A DNA stretch of 5,346 nt from an uncultured Clostridium sp. GTDB lineage: Bacteria; Bacillota; Clostridia; TANB77; CAG-508. Each line of letters begins with the position of its first letter. The stretch's first letter is position 1. Shown piece after piece: positions 1 to 5,273 of this stretch. The notes under the pieces are model-generated. The model did no database searches, was not told the DNA's origin, and saw nothing but the letters and a program-made list of their open reading frames with translations. The stretch covers positions 1 to 5,346 of the forward strand of contig CAMEUC010000102.1 in assembly GCA_945937855.1 (NCBI GenBank). The letters are read 5' to 3'. A program made the position numbers and the translations under genes.

Positions 1-1493
1 TATTAAACATATCTTCTAACTTTTTAGTATTTAATCCAGATATTGTTAGAAAATCATCAAATACTTTTACTCCTTCATTAAATTCTGGCGTATACAAATC
101 ACACCTCGAATCTATAAAGACTGGTATTCCTCTATATAACAAATAGCTTCCGAAATTATATTCATTATATAATTTTATTTCATTTATGTCTAAATTTTCT
201 AATATCCAATCTGAAGCTTGTACAGGATAAGATGAAGTACTTACATATTCAGTTTTATATTTGTTATTGTAAGAAATAATACTTATTATTAGTACAAGCG
301 ATGTTGTTACAATTATACCACATATGCTTGTCATAATCTTTTTCATTTTTTCAATACCTTGTGGTTCATATTTATTTAAAAATGCAGTTACTAGTCTATT
401 AAATATTGGTATGCACATTATAATAAACATTGATTCTTGTCTTCTACTCATAAATGTTAAAAATGTTAATCCTCCAAGCATAAATAAATCGCATAACCTA
501 ATTTTAGTATCTGTAAAAATTATAATACCTAAAAAAAATATTAGAACAACCATGTAATTCATATTTTCTATTAGTGTTAGTGGTAAATGCTCACTTATAT
601 TTTGCGTGCTGTTTCCCGTCATTAATTTAACCAAATGAGTATATGGTTCCGTTCTTTGTGGAGTTAAAAATCCTGTAAACATACATACTATCATAATAAT
701 AATTAGCCATTTTGTAGCCTTTTTATATATAATTGTAATTTTGTATGCTTCTTTCTTATCTATTTTTTTATTTAAAGCCTTTTGTAATTTTTGTAGTTTT
801 TCTCGTAATTTTATTAATTTTCTTTCGTCCGTACATTTTTCTATTTTTTTATTTATTTCTTTTATTTTTCGTTCTGGGGCGTTTTTTATATACTTAATAA
901 ATAAACACATTATATATTCTGCTATATATGGTAAATACAATATAAAATAGAAATAGAAAACTGCTGCATGGAAATTAGCAATTAGTATTGGTATTATTAT
1001 TAAACCTACTACATATCTTTTCTTCTTTGTTTCTAAAAAGCTTTCTATAAAAAGTAATTCTAGTGCAAATAATATGAATGTAACTAATTGTGCTCTTGCA
1101 GCTATATAATCTTTTAAAAGAAACATTGCTCCTATTGTTAATATAAATGATATAGGTTTATTGTTAGTAAATTTGTCGTTCATAAAATACATAATAATTC
1201 CCAATATTGTTGCAAATATTATTGTAGAAATATAGATTCCTAAATGTCCCCCTATATTATATATTAAATAAATCATAACATCATATGCCCAATGTGGAAA
1301 AGTATAAGAAATATTATGCCATGAGAATGGATCTCCGCATTGTTATTCCATTTTCTAAAATATATTCTCCTATTTTAATAGTGTAAAATGTATCATTTTG
1401 CAAAGTTTTTGGTGAAATTGAGAAGGCAAATATTGCTATTAAAATTATTGCCATAATATTAAATTTTAAATTTGTTTTTTTATCTTGTTCCAT
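1..1493 (-). pseudogene. Frameshifted multi-pass membrane protein, GT-C glycosyltransferase-like (3' end outside window)
   Basis: The start is ATG at 1493, preceded by a strong TAAGGAGA ribosome binding site at 1500-1508. Frame one runs 53 sensible codons and then stops at TAA 1316-1314. From GAT at 1333 the neighbouring frame is open for 444 codons to the window edge. Removing one G at 1335/1336 joins the halves and restores the motif MRDPFSWH (1340-1316). The joined protein shows an N-terminal hydrophobic segment, the motif DTFYTIKIGEYILENG, roughly eight to ten hydrophobic segments, a long Lys/Glu-rich helical insert (about 735-885), and a C-terminal soluble part with YNFGSYLLYRGIPVFIDSR (about 165-107). 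Pairing of D(T)..G..I...G...DPFS with N(F/W)G.YL....PVFIDSR is typical of large bacterial membrane proteins related to GT-C lipid-linked sugar transferases; that assignment comes from memory and the substrate is unknown. The break may be a real mutation or a sequencing error. The open frame downstream argues that it is recent. Confidence 0.8.
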
Positions 1494-1516
1494 TTTAATT
1501 TCTCCTTATAAAAATC

Positions 1517-1534
1517 TATGATAATATTATCATA
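1517..1534. promoter_or_regulatory. 18-bp perfect palindrome upstream of the membrane protein gene
   Basis: TATGATAATATTATCATA equals its own reverse complement and lies 24 bp before the start codon at 1493, just upstream of the Shine-Dalgarno. It contains -10-like hexamers (GATAAT, TATTAT) on the minus strand, with only a weak -35 candidate (TTGTAT) upstream. It could be an operator overlapping a promoter. In such AT-rich DNA a palindrome of this length can also arise by chance, so function is inference. Confidence 0.35.
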
Positions 1535-1539
1535 ACAAT

Positions 1540-1559
1540 AAAAAAGATACAAGATGTAT
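1540..1559 (-). terminator. Weak terminator-like hairpin with T-run
   Basis: On the minus strand ATACA-TCT-TGTAT (1559-1547) is followed by C and six T (1546-1540). The stem has only 5 bp, one of them C-G, so termination strength would be low. Its place between the structured element and the membrane protein gene fits the 3' end of a short non-coding transcript, but the evidence is thin. Confidence 0.25.
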
Positions 1560-1575
1560 TTTTAGTTTTTATTTT

Positions 1576-1708
1576 ATACGGGCTACCAGTCAGCCTATCT
1601 TTTGTATGATTTTCTAAAAAATTAAATTCTCCAAGGCATACGCGGGTATTCCCCCGTCTCAAAGGACTGTCAAATTTAATTTTTTATAAAATATACAAAA
1701 CGGCTGAC
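1576..1708 (-). ncRNA. Candidate structured RNA: long imperfect stem with GC-rich head, class unknown
   Basis: Four stem blocks stack almost continuously: 1589-1595 with 1702-1708 (7 bp, GTCAGCC/GGCTGAC), 1600-1607 with 1693-1700 (8 bp), 1609-1613 with 1688-1692 (5 bp), and 1615-1628 with 1673-1686 (14 bp). That is 34 pairs broken only by a 4x1 internal loop, a single bulge and one mismatch. They enclose a 44-nt head (1629-1672) in which 25 bases are G or C, in sharp contrast to the AT-rich surroundings. The head holds a small hairpin (1640-1646 with 1651-1657, one mismatch, 4-nt loop) and can alternatively pair with the 3' flank at 1578-1587. A TATAAT box lies directly upstream on the minus strand, which is why I place it there. 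I do not recognise it as tRNA, tmRNA, SRP RNA, T-box or a common riboswitch. A 6S-like RNA, a leader of the downstream gene, or a small palindromic mobile element remain possible. Confidence 0.5.
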
Positions 1709-1714
1709 ATTATA
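1709..1714 (-). promoter_or_regulatory. -10 box before the structured element
   Basis: The minus strand reads ACTATAATG, a consensus TATAAT at 1714-1709. The best hexamer 17 bp upstream is TTCAGT (1737-1732), a weak -35. Initiation about seven bases downstream would start the transcript near 1704-1701, inside the 5' arm of the outermost stem. It is the first promoter-like site after the ssb terminator. Confidence 0.4.
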
Positions 1715-1746
1715 GTAATCAATAATATTTAACTGAACATTGATTT

Positions 1747-1781
1747 ATAAAGAAAAGCAGAAGCCTATATGGCTTCTGCTT
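1747..1781 (-). terminator. Rho-independent terminator of the SSB-like gene
   Basis: On the minus strand an 11-bp perfect stem (AAGCAGAAGCC / GGCTTCTGCTT, arms 1781-1771 and 1765-1755) closes the 5-nt loop ATATA and is followed by TTCTTT. The left arm lies in the final Glu-Ala-Glu-Ala codons and the stop codon TAG sits at the loop and right-arm boundary, so terminator and coding sequence overlap. Confidence 0.85.
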
Positions 1782-2442
1782 CTTCATGATTTTCATTATC
1801 ATTTTTATTTACAAGTTCTAAGCTTCCTACTGAAACTTCATATGCTACTCTTGGTTCTATTGTTCCATCTTCATGTTTTTTCTCATACATTCTAGATTGA
1901 ACTCTACCTACTACTTTGACCTCAGTTCCAATTTCCATATTTTCGCAAAATCTTGCATTTCTTCCCCATGCAATACATGGTATATAGTCAGACTTATTAT
2001 AAGCTCTATTTACAGCTAAAAGTATATCTGAGATTTCTCTTCCAAATGGTGTTTTTCTATAAATTGGTTTTTTACAAATATATCCTGTTAAAACAACTTC
2101 ATTTGAAATTTTTTCTCCTCCATCTTCTTGCTCTTCTTCGTGATATTCTCTAATATCTTTAGCAAATACCGTAAGTACTAATCTGCTTCTTTGATTTTCA
2201 TATGTATTGTAAGATCTAAATTGACCTTCGATTGTTACTTCTTTTCCAATGCTTAAATCAAAATTTGAAATTAACCTTTCTGATATTGTAATAGGAATAC
2301 AATCTGCTGTACCACTCAAACGTGGAATTTCTAAGTTAAATATATAAAAACTCTCTCCATAAATTTCATGACTAAAAACTTTTTCGCTTGTAATTTTTCC
2401 AACTAATACTAAATAGTTGTTTTCTGAATAATTTGTATCCAA
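1765..2442 (-). CDS. Tandem OB-fold single-stranded DNA-binding-like protein
   Basis: The 225-residue soluble protein consists of two OB-fold-like halves. Residues 9-97 (NYLVLVGKI...LVLTVFAKDI) form a divergent first fold. Residues 113-211 (SNEVVLTGYICKKPIYRKTPFGREI, then VNRAYNKSDYIPCIAWGRNA and VKVVGRVQSR) closely follow the canonical bacterial SSB pattern. A short acidic linker (about 98-112, HEEEQEDGGE) separates them. Usual SSB proteins have one OB fold and an acidic tail ending in Asp-Asp-Asp-Ile-Pro-Phe; here the tail is short, acidic and ends EAEAI, so the usual partner-binding tip is missing. It probably binds single-stranded DNA as an accessory to the main SSB, which is inference. 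The start codon is TTG: no in-frame ATG lies near, and AAAAGGGAGG ends 8 nt upstream. It has its own promoter and a terminator. I am confident of the OB/SSB relation, less of the role. Confidence 0.88.
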   Translation of the reverse strand: MDTNYSENNYLVLVGKITSEKVFSHEIYGESFYIFNLEIPRLSGTADCIPITISERLISNFDLSIGKEVTIEGQFRSYNTYENQRSRLVLTVFAKDIREYHEEEQEDGGEKISNEVVLTGYICKKPIYRKTPFGREISDILLAVNRAYNKSDYIPCIAWGRNARFCENMEIGTEVKVVGRVQSRMYEKKHEDGTIEPRVAYEVSVGSLELVNKNDNENHEEAEAI

Positions 2443-2523
2443 TTTTATTTCCTCCCTTTTATCTATAGTATTTTATTCGTTATGTTTATACTTTAGAATA
2501 CTAATTTTTTATTCAACAGTAAT

Positions 2524-2552
2524 ATTATACTATATTTTTCGAGGTTTGTCTA
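2524..2552 (-). promoter_or_regulatory. Promoter of the SSB-like gene
   Basis: TAGACA (2552-2547) and TATAAT (2529-2524) are separated by exactly 17 bp, matching 5/6 and 6/6 of the vegetative consensus. It predicts a leader of about 75 nt before the TTG start. No clear terminator separates it from greA, so read-through from greA is also possible. Confidence 0.75.
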
Positions 2553-2571
2553 CATAAAATGGTAAATTTAT

Positions 2572-3048
2572 CTATTTTTTTATTTCTAAAACCTTATATT
2601 TAGCCACTCCACCTGGTGTTTGTGCTTCTACAACAGCATTTTTCTTTGCACCTATAAGTGCTTTTCCTATAGGAGATTCATTTGATATTTTATTTTCAGC
2701 TAAATTTACTTCTGTTGAGCCAACAATAGTATATTCTAGTTCTTCATCAAATTCCATATCATAAATTTTTACCTTATTTCCTACTTGTACTGTTTTAGTA
2801 TCAATTTCAGATTCGTCTATAATTTTAGCATATCTTAATTTATTTTCTAATTCAGCTATTTTTATTTCATTATCTGCTTGTGCATTTTTTGCTTCATCAT
2901 ATTCTGAATTTTCTGATAAATCTCCAAATCCTAATGCTACTTTTATTCTTTCAGAAATTTCTGTTCTTTTTTCTGTTTTTAAATATTCTAATTCCTTTTC
3001 TAAATTTTCGTAACCTTCTTTAGTTAATAAAACCTCTTTTTCTTCCAT
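2572..3048 (-). CDS. greA: Transcription elongation factor GreA
   Basis: GreA binds the secondary channel of RNA polymerase and stimulates cleavage of backtracked transcripts, rescuing stalled complexes. The 158-residue length is standard. The N-terminal antiparallel coiled coil (residues 10-77) opens with LTKEGYENLEKELEYLK and carries the tip motif GDLSENSEYDEAK at 42-54, in which Asp43 and Glu46 correspond to the acidic residues that help hold the catalytic metal. The C-terminal FKBP-like domain (about 85-158) has the expected VGNKVKI, SPIGKALIGAK (125-135) and TPGGVAKYKVLEI (144-156). The start is ATG with AAAAAAGGAGA ending 8 nt upstream. It stands alone with its own strong promoter and lies between an unknown gene and the SSB-like gene; in many Firmicutes greA sits elsewhere. 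Nothing appears broken. Confidence 0.98.
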   Translation of the reverse strand: MEEKEVLLTKEGYENLEKELEYLKTEKRTEISERIKVALGFGDLSENSEYDEAKNAQADNEIKIAELENKLRYAKIIDESEIDTKTVQVGNKVKIYDMEFDEELEYTIVGSTEVNLAENKISNESPIGKALIGAKKNAVVEAQTPGGVAKYKVLEIKK

Positions 3049-3085
3049 GTTGGTCGTCTCCTTTTTTAATGATTTTAATTTAATT

Positions 3086-3114
3086 ATATTACATTACAAA
3101 ATATGTTTTGTCAA
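3086..3114 (-). promoter_or_regulatory. Promoter of greA
   Basis: A perfect TTGACA (3114-3109) is followed after 17 bp by TAATAT (3091-3086), with an overlapping TATAAT at 3088-3083 (20-bp spacing). It starts only 24 bp after the stop codon of the upstream gene and gives a leader of about 30 nt before ATG 3048. Confidence 0.8.
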
Positions 3115-3138
3115 GAAAAATGATAGAAATTTTATAAA

Positions 3139-3999
3139 TTACAATTTATCAAATTCCCAGCTATTTATGATTCCCTTTTCCCCAATTAAATTTTTAATTC
3201 TTATTTTATCATCCAAAATCTGTTTTCTTGCTAAGTCATACTCCTTACCCCAAATATAACTTTCATAAACACATTCATTATAAAATCCTTCTATTCTATA
3301 TTTATCAGGCATTTTTACAGTATATTTATTTATATTTATTCCATTAAATTTTTTTGATTTTATTTTTATTCCCCCATTTATATTAATAATTATACCTTGC
3401 TTAGGGAAATTATATTGGTTGATAATATCCTCCATAAAGTCCATATTTATTATTATATTTGTTTTTATTAAATCTGTTTTTTTATTATTAGATAATTTAA
3501 TCATTATTCCCATGTCATTATATAAATAATTTTCTATATCTTGGAATTCTTCAATATGATTTGTTATTATATTTAATCTTTTTACTTTTTGTGATATTTC
3601 CAGTATTATTTGTTTGTTTAAATTGTTTGCATCATTTGTAAGAAAAGATATTTCTAAATCCTCTATTTTTTTATTTGATTGTTTACATATATATTCTATA
3701 CTTTCTGTTATTAATAATTTAAATAAATATCTTCCTTCTAAAATATTTATATTATTAGAATATATTTGATTTTTTAATTCTTGTATACCATTTAAATGTT
3801 TTGATAATAATACTGTTCTAATATTATTGTCCTTTAGCTTTTTAATGATTCTTTTTATCTTTTTGTTCCTTAATTTGCTTTCTTCATTTATTGGTAAATT
3901 TATAAAATTTTCGTTATATTCTATTCTATTGAACATGTTATTTATTTTTAGTTTAAATTTATTTTTCTCTTTACTTTCTTGTATAAAAAAAATAGCCAT
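3139..3999 (-). CDS. Unrecognised conserved-looking soluble protein, possible Rossmann-like middle
   Basis: I do not recognise a named family. The protein has about 286 residues, no signal peptide and no membrane segment, and is rich in Ile, Lys and Asn. Residues 60-66 (IRTVLLS) look like a buried strand followed by helices with EGRYLFKLLITESIEYI (88-104). Residues 115-190 alternate strands and helices (LEISFLTND, VKRLNIITN, MGIMIKLSNN, NIIINMDF), which resembles a nucleotide-binding Rossmann-type core, but no glycine-rich loop is visible. The C-terminal part repeats IIININGGIKIKSKKFNGI (203-221). The frame can extend to GTG at 4011; I prefer ATG at 3999 because AGGTGA lies 8 nt before it, whereas nothing resembling a ribosome site precedes GTG. 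It follows the scpB-pilin pair by 59 bp and precedes the greA promoter by 24 bp. The base use matches its neighbours. It is certainly a real gene by length and strand context; the function is unknown. Confidence 0.8.
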   Translation of the reverse strand: MAIFFIQESKEKNKFKLKINNMFNRIEYNENFINLPINEESKLRNKKIKRIIKKLKDNNIRTVLLSKHLNGIQELKNQIYSNNINILEGRYLFKLLITESIEYICKQSNKKIEDLEISFLTNDANNLNKQIILEISQKVKRLNIITNHIEEFQDIENYLYNDMGIMIKLSNNKKTDLIKTNIIINMDFMEDIINQYNFPKQGIIININGGIKIKSKKFNGININKYTVKMPDKYRIEGFYNECVYESYIWGKEYDLARKQILDDKIRIKNLIGEKGIINSWEFDKL

Positions 4000-4010
4000 A
4001 TTTCTTATCA

Positions 4011-4031
4011 CCTAAAACATTATATTTTAGG
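4011..4031 (-). promoter_or_regulatory. Inverted repeat framing a -10 box and the ribosome site
   Basis: CCTAAAA (4011-4017) and TTTTAGG (4025-4031) form a 7-bp inverted repeat around CATTATA. On the minus strand this reads CCTAAAA-TATAATG-TTTTAGG, so TATAAT (4024-4019) fills the centre and the AGG of the downstream gene's Shine-Dalgarno (AGGTGA) sits in the 3' arm. It could be an operator on a promoter, or an mRNA hairpin hiding the ribosome site. No good -35 is visible (GTCATA at 17 bp). Confidence 0.4.
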
Positions 4032-4058
4032 TAAATAAGAATATGACTTTTGTTTTAT

Positions 4059-4634
4059 TTATTCTTTTATTACATTTTCTTCTACTCTGTTTAAAATATA
4101 GTCTTCTTCATTTATTATTTCTCCTTGTTGCATTTCACTTGTCATCACATATTGCAGTATCTTGTTTTTTTCTCCCATTGTTATCTCTACTTCAAGTATT
4201 GTTTTTTTATTTTCTGCTGTTTCCTTATCTTGAAGGAAATGACATGTGTCAATATTTTCACATATTTTTATACTATCATTTAAATATAATATTTTATCAT
4301 CTAAATCATATGTGTATTTATTCCCACTTGTAAAAATAATTTCATATCCATTTTCAGAAACAGTAGCGTCATTTCCTACTTTTTTAGTTTCTTCCAAAAA
4401 ATATAAATTAAGTTTTTCTATTTGAGTTTCAAAAGTTACATCTGCCGCCTCTGTCATATTTTTTCTAAAATAAGTCATTACTCTCATTATAGTAGCTAAT
4501 ACCACAAACATTACTGCAATATAAATTACAAGCGATGTTAGGGTTATTCCTTTATTAGATGTGAGATGTGAGATGTGAGATGTGGAATTTAAATATGTCT
4601 TTGGAGTTTTTTTTATTTTATCCAATTTATTCAT
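4059..4634 (-). CDS. Prepilin-like single-span membrane protein with repeat-bearing leader
   Basis: The 191-residue protein has a hydrophilic leader (1-29), then the prepilin-type stretch KGITLTSLVIYIAVMFVV beginning at residue 28, with a membrane helix at about 30-52, then a mostly hydrophilic domain with two close cysteines (125 and 131). Type IV pilins and pseudopilins are cut after this Gly by prepilin peptidase and carry Glu at mature position 5; here that position is Ser34, as in the KGITL-type variants of Clostridia, so processing and assembly are uncertain. The leader is unusually long because residues 17-26 (STSHISHLTS) are encoded by four copies of a 7-bp repeat. ATG 4634 overlaps the scpB stop by 8 nt, and its ribosome site AAGGAGG (4647-4641, 6-nt spacing) lies within scpB, which suggests translational coupling. 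It may be a minor pseudopilin or a surface-anchored protein. I am sure of the membrane topology signal, not of the role. Confidence 0.8.
   Translation of the reverse strand: MNKLDKIKKTPKTYLNSTSHISHLTSNKGITLTSLVIYIAVMFVVLATIMRVMTYFRKNMTEAADVTFETQIEKLNLYFLEETKKVGNDATVSENGYEIIFTSGNKYTYDLDDKILYLNDSIKICENIDTCHFLQDKETAENKKTILEVEITMGEKNKILQYVMTSEMQQGEIINEEDYILNRVEENVIKE
4557..4584. repeat. Four perfect tandem copies of AGATGTG (7 bp)
   Basis: Units lie at 4557-4563, 4564-4570, 4571-4577 and 4578-4584; on the coding (minus) strand the unit is CACATCT. They sit in the leader of the prepilin-like gene. Since 7 is not a multiple of 3, gain or loss of one unit shifts the reading frame. The repeat itself has no stop in any frame of the coding strand, always reading as a His-Ile-Ser-His-Leu-Thr-Ser cycle. 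Confidence 0.95.
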
Positions 4635-5208
4635 CTTTTTCCTCCTTTGTTTCTTCTATTATGTCATCAATTACAATTTGCTCGTTTTCATCAAGTTTAT
4701 ATTTGGGTAATTCTGGTAATTCTTCTAGATTTGATAGTCCAAACATTTTTAAAAATTCTGGAGTTGTTTTATATGTGGTTGGTCTTCCTGGTAAATCTAA
4801 TTTTCCTGCTTCTTCAATGAGGTTATATTCAAGAAGTTTATAGATTGTTCCGTCTGAATTTACGCCTCTTATGTTTTCTATTTCTGCTCTTGTTATCTTA
4901 GGGTTATATGCAATTATTGATAATGTTTCCATTGCTGCATTTGATAATGTCGGCTTCGCTCTGTTATCTAAAAGTGGATAAATGTATTCATAATATTCTT
5001 TTTTTGTGCATAGTTGATATGCATTATCTACTTTTATAATTTCTATTCCTCTATTTTGATTTTCGAATTCCATTTTCATATTTTGCAATATATTTTCTAC
5101 ATCTTCTGCAGATAGTTCTAAAATTTTCATGAATTCCTTTATTTCTATTGGTCTTCCACATGCAAAAAGCATTGCTTCTATTATTGATTTTATTTTTTCT
5201 ATTTCCAT
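4627..5208 (-). CDS. scpB: Segregation and condensation protein ScpB
   Basis: ScpB is a winged-helix (kite) subunit that dimerises and binds the kleisin ScpA on the SMC head, forming the bacterial condensin that loads at the origin and organises chromosome arms. The 193-residue length is typical. The N-terminal domain (1-80) opens with IKSIIEAMLFACGRPIEI, the standard ScpB start. The second winged helix carries the family signature AAMETLSIIAYNPKITRAE (91-109), RGVNSDGTIYKLLE (114-127) and LDLPGRPTTYKTTPEFLKMFGL (137-158; shown in parts). A charged tail rich in Asp/Glu ends the protein. The start ATG follows GAGGGAGAG, whose core lies about 11 nt upstream, slightly long but without a better alternative. 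In many Firmicutes scpB directly follows or overlaps scpA; here a promoter and about 100 bp of apparently non-coding DNA lie upstream instead. It overlaps the pilin-like gene downstream. Confidence 0.97.
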   Translation of the reverse strand: MEIEKIKSIIEAMLFACGRPIEIKEFMKILELSAEDVENILQNMKMEFENQNRGIEIIKVDNAYQLCTKKEYYEYIYPLLDNRAKPTLSNAAMETLSIIAYNPKITRAEIENIRGVNSDGTIYKLLEYNLIEEAGKLDLPGRPTTYKTTPEFLKMFGLSNLEELPELPKYKLDENEQIVIDDIIEETKEEKDE

Positions 5209-5244
5209 TTGTTTTTACTCTCCCTCATATTACATTATAATTAT

Positions 5245-5273
5245 ATTATCACATTAAATTAAGCTAAAGTCAA
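5245..5273 (-). promoter_or_regulatory. Promoter of the scpB-pilin pair
   Basis: TTGACT (5273-5268) and GATAAT (5250-5245) are exactly 17 bp apart, each matching 5/6 of the vegetative consensus, and TG precedes the -10 by one base (TGTGATAAT, an extended -10). A leader of about 30 nt reaches the scpB start at 5208. Confidence 0.75.

Noticed and set aside
324..950. Plus-strand open frames at 324-557 and 741-950
   Set aside because: They are antisense shadows of the membrane protein gene, whose minus frame is open throughout and has coherent membrane segments and motifs. The plus frames are short, hydrophobic and lack ribosome sites.
1629..1672. GC-rich head considered as part of a tRNA, tmRNA, SRP RNA, T-box or common riboswitch
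   Set aside because: The diagnostic conserved stretches of those classes were not found on either strand. This is a manual judgement, not a covariance search.
1668..1673. Perfect TTGACA on the minus strand inside the structured element
   Set aside because: The hexamer 17 bp downstream is AATACC, which is not a usable -10, so it is more likely part of the RNA head than a promoter.
1953..2153. Plus-strand frame of 66 codons
   Set aside because: It lies wholly inside the well-supported SSB-like gene and shows only low-complexity Phe/Leu/Tyr-rich sequence.
3134..3149. AT-only inverted repeat ATAAATT-AC-AATTTAT at the end of the unknown gene, considered as a terminator
   Set aside because: It has no G-C pair, a 2-nt loop and no T-run on the minus strand, so it would not be a credible terminator.
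3047..3259. Plus-strand frame across the greA promoter
   Set aside because: It crosses a strong minus-strand promoter and the ends of two genes, has no ribosome site, and shows no recognisable protein pattern.
4011..4031. CCTAAAA/TTTTAGG hairpin considered as the terminator of the scpB-pilin pair
   Set aside because: There is no T-run after the stem on the minus strand; the following bases hold the ribosome site of the next gene.
3827..4843. Plus-strand frames at 3827-4015, 4043-4333 and 4568-4843
   Set aside because: All are antisense to supported minus-strand genes, and their Phe/Leu/Ser-rich composition is what the reverse of Lys/Glu/Ile-rich coding sequence gives.
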